Shown here: positions 1 through 11,500 of the stretch, piece by piece
Position numbering within the stretch: the first letter of the stretch is position 1
Layout of the letters: every line of letters begins with the position of its first letter
From: Candidatus Omnitrophota bacterium
GTDB lineage: Bacteria > Omnitrophota > Gorgyraeia > 2-02-FULL-51-18
Length of the DNA stretch: 34,013 nt
Reading direction: 5' to 3'
Assembly (NCBI GenBank): GCA_023247915.1
Contig: JAHFFN010000015.1
Location: forward strand, 1 to 34,013
The notes under the pieces: model-generated
Told to the model about the DNA's origin: nothing
The model's input: the letters and a program-made list of their open reading frames with translations, nothing else
Databases searched by the model: none
Made by a program: the position numbers and the translations under genes

Positions 1-101
1 TTTTAGTCGGTTGGGATTCAAAATAGCGCTACCAAAAATTGTATATATGAATGGGAATTAGCATACAAAGAAAGGTTGAATCCGTCAAGAGAAGCAGGGA
101 T

Positions 102-1121
102 TTAGAGCGAGTTCAGATAATCAATTAATTGTCTGAGGCGGGCATAGCCGGAACGGTCAAAATGGAACTTGAGTCGTTGAAGTTTGGGGTCTTTATTGTC
201 ATCCTCCTCCACTCCCGCAAGAAGCTCAAAGTCTCCCCGGCTCAACAGATCCTTAAAGTCCGTATTTAATTTTGTGAATTGCTTGGGAGACAAGGGCTTG
301 CGAAAACGAAGCAGATAATGATCTTTGAGGAATCGCGAAGATTCATAATTGCTGTAAAAATGTTTCAATTCATACACCGCTTTATCCACATCTTGAAAAT
401 GGCGTATCAGCGAAAGATCATTGGGCGAAATCAAACGTTCCTTTCCCAGATGGACTTTGATGTAGCGCAACAAATCTTTCCAATAACGACTGCCCGGCAT
501 GTCCAAAAGAACGATGGGACGAGGTTTGGCTTTGCCGGTCTGCGTTAGAGTCAAAGACTCGAAGCCTTCATCAAAAGTTCCAAAACCGCCAGGGAAAAGA
601 ACCGTGGCCTGTGATTCTTTAAGAAACATCAGCTTACGCGTGAAAAAATATTTGAAAAAGATGAGCTTCGGATTATTTTTAATGACGGGATTGGCGTCTT
701 GTTCAAACGGCAACATGATGTTGAGACCAAAACTGTTTTTGGCGCCGGCTCCCACCATCGCCGCTTCCATAATCCCGCTGGCGCCGCCGGTGATCACCAT
801 CCAGCCCTTCTTCGCTAGTTGCTTTCCAAATTGAGCGGCTAATTTAAAGTGCTCATGATCGGTGGGTGTGCGCGCCGATCCGAAAACCGCCGCCTTGGGC
901 ACATCGCGATACGGCTTAAAAACTTTCAGCGCGTAACGAAGTTCTTTAAAAGCGGTGTTGAGAAGCCTTAATTCTCCGAGATCAAATTTTTCATCCCGAA
1001 GAAGGCCGACATTGAATAACATTTCGGAATAAATATAATCCATGTCGCTCCCAGGCTGAACCTCCATGAGCTCGATCAAATCTTTTTTGAAGCGTGAAAA
1101 ATCGTGTCCGACGCGTTTCAT
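102..1121 (-). CDS. LOG-family protein (putative nucleoside 5'-monophosphate phosphoribohydrolase)
   Basis: This 339-residue protein belongs to the LOG / lysine-decarboxylase-like family, whose studied members release a free base from nucleoside 5'-monophosphates (in plants, cytokinin activation). The Rossmann-like domain starts near residue 75 (AAVFGSAR). The family signature PGGFGTFDE lies at residues 177-185 and includes the catalytic Glu185; a glycine-rich GGASGIMEA loop is at 112-120. The first 70 residues and the tail after about 215 exceed the short (about 190 aa) members, so this is a long variant. Its ATG overlaps the stop of the upstream pseudouridine synthase gene as ATGA (1118-1121), so translation is probably coupled. 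It is the last gene of a three-gene unit. The substrate cannot be told from sequence. Confidence 0.88.
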   Translation of the reverse strand: MKRVGHDFSRFKKDLIELMEVQPGSDMDYIYSEMLFNVGLLRDEKFDLGELRLLNTAFKELRYALKVFKPYRDVPKAAVFGSARTPTDHEHFKLAAQFGKQLAKKGWMVITGGASGIMEAAMVGAGAKNSFGLNIMLPFEQDANPVIKNNPKLIFFKYFFTRKLMFLKESQATVLFPGGFGTFDEGFESLTLTQTGKAKPRPIVLLDMPGSRYWKDLLRYIKVHLGKERLISPNDLSLIRHFQDVDKAVYELKHFYSNYESSRFLKDHYLLRFRKPLSPKQFTKLNTDFKDLLSRGDFELLAGVEEDDNKDPKLQRLKFHFDRSGYARLRQLIDYLNSL

Positions 1122-1915
1122 GCGGCTACCTTGAGAACATCCTCGATGAATTTCGGGGAAGGTGAATGAAACATCACGATTTCTTTGGTGCGGGGATGTG
1201 TAAATTGTAGCGAGGTGGCGTGCAATGCCTGACGGCGCAACTTGATGCGCGCGATCATGGCCGCATCCATGCCTTCGATCACGTAGCGGCGAAAAATATT
1301 CAAATCGATGTAAATTTTATCCCCCACAATCGGGTGACCGATGAGAGCCAGATGCGCGCGAAGCTGATGGGTGCGACCCGTCAAAGGCTCGAGCTTGAGA
1401 CGCGAGTATTCTCCCAGCGTTTCGATAAGCTCATAACGCGTCGAGGCCGCTTCCCCCGTCTCAAAATCGGCGATGCGCACCGTTTGAAATCCGGAGCTTA
1501 GGTCGCGGCCCAAAGGTAAATTGATTTCCCCCTTGGCTTCTTTCGGTGTCCCAAACACCAGCGCTTCATAAGTTTTTTTCACGCGGCTATTCATAAATTC
1601 AATGCCAAGAAAACGCGCGGACTCATAATTTTTGGCGACCAGGATCAAACCGCTGGTTTCGGCGTCCAATCGATGCGTGAAATGAATTTTGGAGTCCAGC
1701 CAGCGAGGATCTTTTTTCATCAGCGTGTGGAGATTGAGCTCAAAATAACTGCCGACCGGATGGACGGCGAGCGGCGCGGGTTTTTCAACCAGGAGAATGT
1801 CTTCGTCTTCGTAAATCACCGAAAAATCGACATTGATAAAAAAATCGGCGGCTTTGACGCGATTGCGCTGCCAAAACGGCGGAACCGGAACGGCGTCCGT
1901 CAGTTTATTTTCCAA
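1118..1915 (-). CDS. RluA-family RNA pseudouridine synthase
   Basis: 265 residues. The enzyme isomerises specific uridines in rRNA or tRNA to pseudouridine. The RluA catalytic signature HRLDAETSG is at residues 81-89, with Asp84 the expected nucleophile. Upstream is the family pattern YEDEDILLVEKPAPLAVHP (36-54), and later RTHQLRAHLA in the second half. There is no N-terminal S4 RNA-binding domain, as in the short RluA/RluC-like members. The start is TTG (1913-1915), inside the last codons of the deoxyhypusine-synthase-like gene (11-nt overlap). No clear Shine-Dalgarno is visible, so translation probably depends on coupling. Which RNA and which position it modifies cannot be read from the sequence. 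Confidence 0.88.
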   Translation of the reverse strand: MENKLTDAVPVPPFWQRNRVKAADFFINVDFSVIYEDEDILLVEKPAPLAVHPVGSYFELNLHTLMKKDPRWLDSKIHFTHRLDAETSGLILVAKNYESARFLGIEFMNSRVKKTYEALVFGTPKEAKGEINLPLGRDLSSGFQTVRIADFETGEAASTRYELIETLGEYSRLKLEPLTGRTHQLRAHLALIGHPIVGDKIYIDLNIFRRYVIEGMDAAMIARIKLRRQALHATSLQFTHPRTKEIVMFHSPSPKFIEDVLKVAA

Positions 1916-2870
1916 GAACGTATTGGAAAATCAGCGGCGCGACAATCGACGCGTCGGATTCAATCACGAAGCGAGGGGTTTTGACGTCGAGCTTGCCCCA
2001 AGTGATTTTTTCATTGGGAACAGCGCCGCTGTAGGAGCCGTAAGAAGTGGTGCTATCGGAAATCTGACAGAAATAACCCCAGAGACGGCATTTTTCTTTT
2101 AAATCTTGTTGAATCATCGGCACCACGCAAATCGGAAAGTCGCCGGCGATACCGCCGCCAATTTGAAAAAATCCGATCGATTGTTTTTTGGAATTGGCTT
2201 TGTACCAATCTGTCAAATACGCCATTTGTTCCACGCCGGATTTGACAACATGGAAATTAGAAACGTCTTTGCGCATCACGTTGGCCACAAAAATATTGCC
2301 GAGTGTGGAATCTTCCCAGCCTGGCGTGAAAATGGGGATATTTTTCTGCGCCGCGGCGATCACCCAAGAATCTTTGGGGTCGATTTGATAAAACTTTTTG
2401 ATCGTGCCGCCCTGAACCAGTTGATACATGTATTCGTAAGGGAAATAACGTTTGCCCGCCAGATCCGCTTTTTGCCAGTACTTCAACACTTCACGCTCAA
2501 TGCGGCGCATCGCCTCTTCTTCGGGGATGCAGGTGTCGGTGACGCGATTTAAATGATTGTTAAGAAGCTCGAGCTCTTGTTTGTCGCTCAGGTTTCGATA
2601 ATGCGGGACACGCACGTAGTGATTGTGCGCGACGAGATTGAAAATATCTTCTTCAAGATTAGCGCCGGTGGAGCAAATGCCATGCACTTTGTCCTGGCGT
2701 ATCATTTCGGCGAGCGAGATCCCAAGCTCCGCGGTGCTCATCGCGCCGGCGAGTGTCACAAACATCTTCCCGCCTTTTTTCAGATGCGCGTTGTACGCAT
2801 CGGCAGCGTCTACCACAACAGCGGCATTAAAATGACGATAGTGATGCTTCATAAATGCTTTCACGCTCAT
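1905..2870 (-). CDS. Deoxyhypusine-synthase-like protein (DHS family)
   Basis: 321 residues, with matches to the deoxyhypusine synthase family along its length: TLAGAMSTAELGISL near residue 40, GICSTGANLEEDIFNLV near 65, and the C-terminal PNEKITWGKL block. Lys293 in WGK corresponds to the catalytic lysine that forms the enzyme-butylamine imine in eukaryotic DHS. Eukaryotic and archaeal enzymes use NAD+ and spermidine to modify eIF5A/aIF5A. Bacteria have no canonical eIF5A, and bacterial homologues are thought to make homospermidine or related polyamines, so the substrate here is open. A GGAGG sits 8 nt before the ATG and supports this start. It is the first gene of a unit with the RluA-type and LOG-type genes. 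Confidence 0.85.
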   Translation of the reverse strand: MSVKAFMKHHYRHFNAAVVVDAADAYNAHLKKGGKMFVTLAGAMSTAELGISLAEMIRQDKVHGICSTGANLEEDIFNLVAHNHYVRVPHYRNLSDKQELELLNNHLNRVTDTCIPEEEAMRRIEREVLKYWQKADLAGKRYFPYEYMYQLVQGGTIKKFYQIDPKDSWVIAAAQKNIPIFTPGWEDSTLGNIFVANVMRKDVSNFHVVKSGVEQMAYLTDWYKANSKKQSIGFFQIGGGIAGDFPICVVPMIQQDLKEKCRLWGYFCQISDSTTSYGSYSGAVPNEKITWGKLDVKTPRFVIESDASIVAPLIFQYVLGK

Positions 2871-2984
2871 CGTTTCAATCCTCCGTCAGTTAAAAATTCC
2901 AAAAAAATTTAATGCCCGTATAACAATAACATGAAATTCTTATTCCTTCAAACCTTTTGGGTATTTTGAATTCTATCTGAATTA

Positions 2985-3002
2985 CGCAAACTGAAGTTTG
3001 CG
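2985..3002. repeat. Short perfect palindrome (8-bp arms)
   Basis: The arms CGCAAACT and AGTTTGCG are separated by two bases, in the 154-bp gap between the small membrane protein gene and the DHS-like gene. It has the look of a short dispersed palindromic repeat. There is no U-tract, so it is not a standard terminator. The rest of this gap is AT-rich with no gene. Confidence 0.5.
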
Positions 3003-3024
3003 CTACCCTTCACCGTGGGATTTG

Positions 3025-3276
3025 TTAGCGACGGAAAGAGTTAATAATATCCCGCAAAATCACCCAAAGGATAAACAGGGCTATTAGAGGAAGGATGATG
3101 GTGACGAAAAATGAGAGGAGGAGTAGGAAAAATCCGATGCCGAGGGCGGCGCTGAGAATTCGGGAGAAGGTTTGTGAACCGCGGGAAGGGACGGAAGATT
3201 TGGAGCGAGTGTACTCCACCTTTCCTTCTTCGGTAGTCTCCGGCTTAAGCTCAATGATTTGCTTGGAGTCGCTCAT
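3025..3276 (-). CDS. Small membrane protein of unknown function
   Basis: I place the start at the ATG at 3276 (83 residues, beginning MSDSKQ), because it overlaps the aconitase stop codon as ATGA, the coupling pattern also seen between RluA and LOG. A longer in-frame start at 3318 would run inside the aconitase gene and is less likely. The first 40 or so residues are polar and charged. The C-terminal half is a hydrophobic stretch of about 35 residues ([19 protein letters not shown], then [15 protein letters not shown]), enough for one long or two short membrane helices, ending in a basic NSFRR tail. No family recognised. The coupling suggests co-expression with aconitase but does not show a shared function. 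Confidence 0.6.
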   Translation of the reverse strand: MSDSKQIIELKPETTEEGKVEYTRSKSSVPSRGSQTFSRILSAALGIGFFLLLLSFFVTIILPLIALFILWVILRDIINSFRR

Positions 3277-5504
3277 GCTTTTTTCATGAGATTCAAAGCA
3301 CTGCCGGCCTTGAACCATTCGATTTGCTCGGCGGTGAAAGAATGTTTGAGTGCGATGCTTTCGGTTTTTCCGTCCGCGTGCGTGATCACGCCCTCTAAAT
3401 TAATTCCCGGCGCCAAATTTTTCAGCCCGCGAATCGCCAGACGGTCATTTTCTTTTATTTTTTCATAATCGTTTTTATCCGCGAATGTTAAAGCGAGAAT
3501 GCCCTGCTTTTTAAGATTGGTTTCGTGGATACGCGCGAAACTCTTGGTGATCACGGCTTTGGCTCCTAGAAAGCGCGGTGACATCGCAGCGTGCTCGCGG
3601 CTGGAACCTTCGCCGTAATTTTCATCGCCAATGGCGACCCAGCTATTTCCCGCCTTCCTATAATCCCGCGCGGTTTCTGACGGCGTGGTGACTTCTCCAT
3701 ATTTCAGCCAATTTTTGACAGTGCCGGGTTTTTCGGTGAACGCGTTGACCGCACCCAAAAACATATTGTCCGAAATCTTATCAAGATGGCCGCGGTATTT
3801 AAGCCACATGCCTGCGGGTGAAATGTGATCCGTGGTGCATTTTCCCTTAGCCTTAAGGAGCACGAACAAATTTTCAAAATCTTTTCCGTCCCACGCTTTG
3901 AAGGGTTCAAGAATTTGAAGACGGTCGCTAGTGGGGTTTACCAAGACTTGAACTTTTTTTCTTTCCGCCGGCGGAAGCGGCGCGATAAATCCGGCCTCGC
4001 CCGGAGCATACCCTTTTTTGGGCAATTCATCGCCGGTGGGAGCCGTCAAACCTTCGAATGGATTGACGTCCAAACGACCCGCAATCGCGAAAGCGGTGAC
4101 CACTTCTGGAGACGCTATAAAGGAAAGAGTCTCAGGATTGGAGTCATTCCGGGCAGGAAAATTGCGATTAAAAGAAGTAATGATCGAATTTTTCTCGCCT
4201 TTGACAATATCATCACGCTTCCACTGGCCGATGCAGGGGCCGCAGGCATTGGCGAGTACTGTGGCGCCGATCGATTCCAACGTATCCAGCTGGCCGTCAC
4301 GGCGGATGGTGTTTTGGATCTGATCCGAGCCGGGTGAAATCAAAAAGTAGCATTTGGATTTTTTTCCGGCTTTTTTGGCTTGAGCGGCAACATTCGCGGA
4401 GCGGCTAATATCTTCATAGGAAGAATTGGTACAGCTACCGATCAGCGCGGCTTTGAGTTCGGCGGGATAGCCTTTTTCTTTTACTTCTTTGGCGAATTGA
4501 GAGACGGGTCTCGCCAAATCAGGCGTGTGCGGACCCACCACATGCGGCTCGAGCGTCGAAAGATCGATCTCGATAACTTCATCATAGAATTTTTTAGGAT
4601 CTTTTTCGACTTCGGGATCGGCCGTCAAAAAGGCCGTGTATTTTTCCGCAAGAGCCGCCCAAGAACCACGCCCGGTGGTTTTAAGATACGCGGACATTTT
4701 TTCGTCAAAAGGAAATACCGATGTGGTAGCACCCAGTTCCGCGCCCATATTGGTGATCGTGCCTTTGCCGGTACAGCTGATAGACTTCACGCCGGAACCA
4801 AAATATTCGACGATCTTATCCGTGCCGCCTTTTACCGTCAAAATCCCGCAAAGCTTCAAAATCACGTCTTTGGGGGACGCCCAGCCGCTCAAGCTTCCTT
4901 TTAAATGCACACCGATGAGCTTGGGGCATTTCACTTCCCAGGCCAGACCACTCATCACATCCGCCGCGTCTGCGCCGCCCACCCCGATGGCGAGCATTCC
5001 CAATCCACCGCCATTAGGCGTGTGAGAATCCGTGCCGATCATGAGCCCGCCGGGAAATGCATAATTTTCCAAGACGACTTGATGAATAATTCCGGAACCC
5101 GGCTGCCAAAAACCCATGCCGTAACGTTGGCCGGCAGTCTTTAAGAAATCATAAACCTCTTTATTGGTGTCGAGCGCGTTTTTCATGTCGGGAGCCGCGC
5201 CCGTGCGTGCCAAAATCAAATGATCGCAGTGAATGGTCGACGGCACTGCCACCGACTCACGTCCGGATTGCATAAACTGAAGAATCGCCATCTGCGCCGT
5301 CGCGTCCTGCATCGCCACGCGATCCGGATGAAGTGAAAGGTAGCTCTCTCCCCTCACAAATTCCTGCGTGTTTAAATCCACCACATGCGCCGCGAGTATT
5401 TTTTCAGCCAACGTGATGGGACGTCCGAGTTTTTTTCTGAGCGCCGCGCATTTGGATTCAAAACTGGAATAAAGATTTTGGATTTGTAATTCAAATTCGT
5501 TCAT
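3273..5504 (-). CDS. Aconitate hydratase, mitochondrial-type
   Basis: 743 residues. The enzyme interconverts citrate and isocitrate in the TCA cycle using a [4Fe-4S] cluster. The cluster ligands are Cys358 (in IGSCTNSS), Cys421 and Cys424 (in NACGPCIG); the spacing 63 then 3 equals that of mitochondrial aconitase. Substrate-site motifs [10 protein letters not shown] (158-167) and the C-terminal swivel signature [13 protein letters not shown] are intact. Length and motifs fit the mitochondrial-like aconitase branch rather than AcnA/IRP (about 900 aa) or AcnB. An AAGGGA ribosome-binding site precedes the ATG, and a promoter is visible at 5549-5577. The gene is followed by the coupled small membrane protein gene. 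Confidence 0.95.
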   Translation of the reverse strand: MNEFELQIQNLYSSFESKCAALRKKLGRPITLAEKILAAHVVDLNTQEFVRGESYLSLHPDRVAMQDATAQMAILQFMQSGRESVAVPSTIHCDHLILARTGAAPDMKNALDTNKEVYDFLKTAGQRYGMGFWQPGSGIIHQVVLENYAFPGGLMIGTDSHTPNGGGLGMLAIGVGGADAADVMSGLAWEVKCPKLIGVHLKGSLSGWASPKDVILKLCGILTVKGGTDKIVEYFGSGVKSISCTGKGTITNMGAELGATTSVFPFDEKMSAYLKTTGRGSWAALAEKYTAFLTADPEVEKDPKKFYDEVIEIDLSTLEPHVVGPHTPDLARPVSQFAKEVKEKGYPAELKAALIGSCTNSSYEDISRSANVAAQAKKAGKKSKCYFLISPGSDQIQNTIRRDGQLDTLESIGATVLANACGPCIGQWKRDDIVKGEKNSIITSFNRNFPARNDSNPETLSFIASPEVVTAFAIAGRLDVNPFEGLTAPTGDELPKKGYAPGEAGFIAPLPPAERKKVQVLVNPTSDRLQILEPFKAWDGKDFENLFVLLKAKGKCTTDHISPAGMWLKYRGHLDKISDNMFLGAVNAFTEKPGTVKNWLKYGEVTTPSETARDYRKAGNSWVAIGDENYGEGSSREHAAMSPRFLGAKAVITKSFARIHETNLKKQGILALTFADKNDYEKIKENDRLAIRGLKNLAPGINLEGVITHADGKTESIALKHSFTAEQIEWFKAGSALNLMKKA

Positions 5505-5548
5505 GGCATTCCCTTTTCTATAAATTTTTTTTAAAAACTGTGGCAGTT

Positions 5549-5577
5549 AGTATACCAAACGATGGGATTCTTGGAAA
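5549..5577 (-). promoter_or_regulatory. Probable sigma70-type promoter for the aconitase gene
   Basis: On the minus strand there is a -35-like TTTCCA and a -10 TATACT separated by 17 bp, about 45-70 bp upstream of the aconitase ATG. It lies in the 84-bp gap after the giant gene, so aconitase need not depend on read-through from the 21-kb transcript. The -10 is good, the -35 weak. Confidence 0.45.
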
Positions 5578-5588
5578 GAAGACGAGGC

Positions 5589-8500
5589 TTACGCGGCGGT
5601 ACCGATGGCTTCGATGACCATTTGAACGGCTTCGAGGATATGTTTGAATCGGATCGGTTGCAGAGGTTCAAAAAGAATTTTGAAATAGAGCGTCTCTTTA
5701 GTTTTGTCCGCCCGAAGCATTGCACTGATAACCTCGGCTCTATCGGTAATTTGAATGTATTTGCTACCGATGGCCATGCGTAAAAGTTGTTGAAAAAAAT
5801 CATTGGCGGCGAGTCTCGCGCCAGCACCCTCCTCCATATTGGGCGCCGCAAGATCCGCCAGCATGAATGCGGCTGCGTAAGGCCCGGCCTCGATAAGCTC
5901 TCCGTTGGCTTTCACCTCAGGCATCGGGAAAAATCCGGCACGACCATCAATATTTTTAAGAATCTGGGTACGTCCGGGATGCGCCAACACAATCACACGG
6001 AAATCTCCCGTTGGAGCAACGCCATCGACAAGATTTAATGCCTCTCCATTAAAAACTCTTTCCTTGGTATACACCAGGCTAACATTGCATTTAAAAATTG
6101 GCTGAAGCGCTTTGAAAATTTGAGCAGTGATTTGTTTTTCCTGAGCCGAAATCGTCGCATCTTCCGACAGAGGCACGGCAATCACAAGATTCGAACGTGT
6201 GTCGACCCGAACCTTTTCATGCCAGCGCCGAGCCTGCATGACACTGGTGAAATATTCCAGAGCTGGTGTAGCTTCGATTTGGCGAGTCTTCACAGAAAGC
6301 GCCGCATGAGACAAATGCGCTTCCTCCATCAAAGCCGGCTCGATTTTCAGGATCGCGAACGGTTCGACGCCAAATTTATCAAGCTCATTGGGGCCATAAA
6401 ATCTCACAACGCCTTCTTTTTCGCCTGTTTTCGTTCTTGAAATATCCCCGCCGATCACTGCGATTTTTTCAGAACCCTTGATCGTCAAATTGATCGGAAT
6501 ATTCCGAAGTCCATTCGCCAAAAGCGCTTTCGCTAAAAGTAGTTTGGATTCTCTGGCAATTCCTGATACATCCTCCGCCGCGAAAGCAGTCGTCGTCAGC
6601 CGCGCTCCAAATCTCTCCAAAAATCTTGGCGATTCCGCTTTCTGTGAAATCGAAGGAATCCGTATCGAAGCCTTGATTCCGATCCCTGGTTTTCCGCCGA
6701 TATTTTCGATAAAAATACTTCCGCCGACGTAAGTCTCAGATCGAAGATCAGGAGTTTTTTTAGCGAGCCTTGCGCCTGAATTTACCGTCGCAATAAAATC
6801 TCTAAAAGAGGGGTCTTGCGGGTTGGCGGCGGAGAAGAAATAGGGGCTCAATAAATCCACGGATATTCTTGAAGTTTCCGTAGCCTCTGAAATGTTTTCA
6901 GAAATTAGAATAATAAAAGAAGGGTTAGGATTGTCTTGCTCCAGAACGGAGAAACTTTTTATCAGGCTTGTGGCAAGACTAGTTTGATCATCGATAATGA
7001 TGACATCAAAAAACTTTCCTGTTCTATTGGCAGCTTCATAAGCATCAAAGCCATCTTGGGCAGCCTGAGATCCTTGAGGTGTATAAAATTCAATACCGCT
7101 TCTCCCGAGAAATTCAAATTGATCTTTGAACATTTTTTGTCTGACGGGATTATCGGCGATAATCAAAACCCTATTAATTTCTCTGCTCTTCACTGCGCTA
7201 GACGCGATGTTTCTCTTCAACTGCTGAACTTGATCCCGTAGCGATAGCAATATATTTCCCGCTAAGCGAGCGCCGACTTTCCTAGAAAGACCCTGCTCAA
7301 GAAAATTTAAGGTAGCCATCGGTACTTTATTTTTAGCCTCAAGAGATACCCATCGAAGAGTGTGCCGGCTCTTGAGATCCAAAAGCTCAAGCGCCACAGC
7401 GCGAGGTGTCTCGCTCTCGGAACGACCCATGACGCGAATAGTTTGGGGCTCAAACTCTGGAACGCCTTTCAACATAAAAGTGAAAGCAACGCTAAACTGA
7501 CCGGGCTTAATCGCTTCAACTTTCACCTGAATCCATTCATTCGCATCCAACGCGATATTAAATTCCACAGGATTGTTCACCGAAAAATCCAAAAGCGCTT
7601 GAACATCTGTGTCGTCGCCTTTTGATAGCCGCGCTCCGTATGCCCCAAATCTCAGCGTCACAAGCCCCGAAGCCGCTAGAGCCGCAATCGTTTTATCGGA
7701 AGACTTCAACCCTTTCTTGCTCAAAATATTTTGCATTTGATGCCGACTTTCATCGTCCAAAGAATCAAAAGAACCGTGCAGTAACGTCAGCGTCAATGCC
7801 AAGAAAATTTTATAATTATCGGATCCTGTGGAGCGGCCTAACTCTCGTATCACGGCATTCAAAAAGTCATGGCGCTGACTCTTGCTGGCTCTATGCTCAA
7901 TCAAACCGGCGAGAGCCAGGGCGGCAAACAATCTTGTTCTTACATCATGGTACTGATAAGGCTTCTTTCGATTCAAACCCTCCATTAGCCTATGAAAAAT
8001 ATTCAGATAGGTCGGATCGTCAATTTCAATCTGGAGTTCATCCCAACTGATTTCCGCGAAGGCCGCCGCTGCTAATAGCGCTTCCGCGTTCTCATCTTTG
8101 TTCGCCGCCGGTGCCCTATCCAAAAATAAGCCGATCTCCTTAGCTTTTTGAGGCAATAATTGCTTTCGCAGAAAATCCCTGACGGTTTGAACATCTTTAT
8201 CGGATCGAATCCACTCAGGGCTATACCAACCCTTGGTTAACGCCTTGTTTAGCTCTGCGAACCCATGAAATGTCGTTCCATCAAAGTGACCGGTCGCCAA
8301 AGCGTCAGTTAAAATAACGGATATTTTCTGATTCAATTCTTTAAAAAGCGCGGAAGTAGTGAACACCCGTAAAGTCTTGGCGTTAAAATTAACGACTGAC
8401 AATAAACCTAATTTTGAGCTGATCTTTTTTCTGGGAGACAGTTCACTGTGATCAATTTCGTCAAATTTTTTCAAAACTGAAGCAATAAATGTGCTTGGCG

Positions 8501-11500
8501 CTTCTTGGCTATAGAAAAGAACGAGACCCGCACGCTCCGCGTGATAATAATCCCCATCATGCACGGTATGAGCGTGTTGGCGGCTCCACTCTCTAAAATC
8601 GCTCGTTTCTCCAAAACCGGGTGCGCCCATCCCGGTGTCAAAAGAGACGATGACATGCAATTGATTCAATAAATATCCAAGATCATGCCTCTCGTCAGAC
8701 GATAACGGCGCTTGATCATAAAATGCTCTAAGATCGTCAGTATCCAAGCTTAGTTTTTGAACAGCCGGCTGGATAAATTCACGTCGGATCATGGAGTCAT
8801 GTATTCTGAGCCCATGACTCAACGCGATTCCCATTTCTTTTAAATCCGCCCAGGCCAAGCGCGCACCTTTCTGGGGATTTAAAATCTTAAACATGTCATC
8901 AAATCGTTCAACAAGCCGCGCTTGCGATGCCAAAAAGAGAAAATCATGATCGAGAGTTTCGGGATTGATCTGCGTCTGGAATCGTCTGATAAATACGTCG
9001 GTGTCACTTTCATGCTCCGCCATGCAAAGTACGACAAGGCGATGAGACTGACTCTTGGCTCTCAGGATTCCCTTCGCTCTTTTAACACCGGCATCCGAAA
9101 TGCTGGACGCATCGACAATCAGAAGATCGACGGCGGATTTTTCCGAAGAAATCGTTTGCTTTTTAAGCGTAGGATTAACGAGTACCCACCGATGGCGATA
9201 AGGAGCGCGCCTCGACTGGTCAAACGTATATATTTTTGCCACCTTCGACTGCAAAGCTTCTACGGTTTGCTTCAACATCTCTTTTTTGATTTTGTGGGGC
9301 TCGAAAATGAAGATACGGCGGATCGAGGACTTCGGATGATGTTGTCCAATGCGCTTAAGCTGGGCTTGCCAAACCTCCGCTGCTTGCGTGTGACTTTGCT
9401 CCCTAAGCGCCTCCAAAGAATGCCTCATGGTGAGACGAGCGCCACGAGGAATTTTCCCGTCGGCTAAAGAACCTTGAAATCCGGAAATATTGAGCTGAAC
9501 GGCTTCCAGCAATAATTTCCGCTCGTCTTGAGAAATAGTATTAAACCGGCCTTCTTTTATTTTCTTTTCGAGAGTCGCCTTGCGTTTTTGAGCGGAACTG
9601 ATCAGTTTAACCGCAGCTTCCCCATCGGGATTTCTGCCACGCATACGGTTTCGGGCACTTTGAAGATCAGCGTAAATGGCGTCCAGCTCCAGATAAAAAT
9701 CAAAATGATTCTGCAGGTCTTTCCATTCAAATCCCTCTCGGAATATTTTGTGAACAAACCATGCCTTTAAAATCAGACGGTCTTGAATGCTTTCGCCGGG
9801 TCTCCAGATTTGTTTATAGACTTGGGCGATTGTTTTGTAATCATCGGCCTTCGGAAGGGTGAGTTTGTTCTGAAAGAGTCCCTGATAAATATTCAAAATC
9901 GTAAGCCTGGCTATCATATCCGGACTCTCTAACATTTTCTTTAGATCCGTGACAAGAGAAGCGTCTTTATAGGATTTATTTTTTCCTTGTTGGCCTCTTT
10001 CTTGTTCGATCCTGTCGGCCAGGCTGCGTATTTCTTTTTGCATCTGCAAAGAAAGCCCTTTCAACAAAACTATTTCTTGCGCGGAACCGCGATAAGCCGT
10101 CAGCGCCCGATTGAGGATGGTTTTGGCCTGTTCCGGCTCGATTTGCACGTCCGAGATCATGGCAGGCCCTCCTCCCAACTGCTGGCGATGATGAATGCTG
10201 GTTTCAAAAAAAGCGATGGAGGTCCACAGCGCGACAACATCTTCTTTTTCGGAAGGTGCGAAAAGATTGGTTCCATAGAGATCAAATAAGATGCGATAAC
10301 GGTCGATAGCCGTATAAGCGCGATTGGTGATTTGCTGAAAAGAAGAGGTAGATTTGCTTGGAATATTAGTCAAATTGGAAATCGTAATCTGTGAAACCGG
10401 AGCCGGAGGCGCATTGGTCTGAGCCACCGTCGTCACCGCTTGTTTTACCGGAGAATTGGAGTCAAAAAGCCAGAAAGCCGCTATAGCATACCCCAAAAAT
10501 GCGGCCACATTAATCGCTGCAAACCACTTAAACCATCCAGGCATTCCCTTAAACCAATTCCAAGCCTGTTGTATGCTTCCAAGCCTGGAACCCTGCGTAA
10601 ACGCCTCCAAAAGATACGCTTTTGGCTTTTCTCCGCCCTGATAAATTACCACTTGATTGGTAGCGGGTCGATAAACCACTCCCCAGGTAAGTAGCTTTGG
10701 TTGATAGAATGGGATGATCCGATTTGTCGTGATGCCTTTTCTTTTTAAATAGCTCTCGGAACCAGAGATGATATCCTCATTCTCCGCCGCCGTGCTTTTG
10801 ATATAAACGGCCTCTTTTTCTCCTTCTCCCAGAGCTTCCAAAATAAAATCGATATGATAAGTTCCCAACGCATGTTTGATACCCTCCCAGACATGCAAAA
10901 ATGCCTGCCGCTGATTAGTTTTATTGCGAATGAGGATGATGTGACAATGAGTCAAATTGTCGCTTCCGGCGGAAACCAAGGCATCCATTATCTCCTGATG
11001 ACCCTGAGAAACATTCATGGCAAGTTTTGGATTTTGTGTCTCTGGAATGTCGGGGCGTCCATTTTTGAAGAAAATTTCTCCTGTCTTTTGCCGCTCAAGA
11101 TTCATGGCGCTCATCACCGCCTGAGGAATATTCTCCAGCGACATCCCAACGCCGACAAGATGGTCTCTGTACCGCTCTTTCACTCGGGCGATTTCGTCAT
11201 CAAAATTTTGTTTTTCAAATTCTTCGAAAATAAACTTTTCGAGGATTTGGTGGGCTTCCTGTCTGATGGCCTCGTTTGCCTTGAGATTCAACGCCAAAGT
11301 CTGCAGAGCCCGGAAAGCATGACGTTTTGGCCATTTTCCACCTACTTCAAGCACATGACCCACCGCCGATACAAGGCTCATCGGCACAAATTCCGTCTCA
11401 TCAATAAACAAGGGGAATAAATTATCGTTAATGAGATCACTCTTCAGCGATTCCTCAACTGAATCCGGCAATTTCAGCAAAGCCTTTTCGTAAATACCCA

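Noticed and set aside
8910-8924. QARLV, a possible 26th motif copy at residues 5912-5916
   Set aside because: It lacks the initial Gly, sits only 19 residues before a true copy and falls inside a helical part of module 19. Counted as chance.
10854-11420. 188-residue plus-strand reading frame inside the giant gene
   Set aside because: No ribosome-binding site and no motif, and it is antisense to module 17. Similar antisense frames at 4380-4904 and 8922-9467 are rejected for the same reason.
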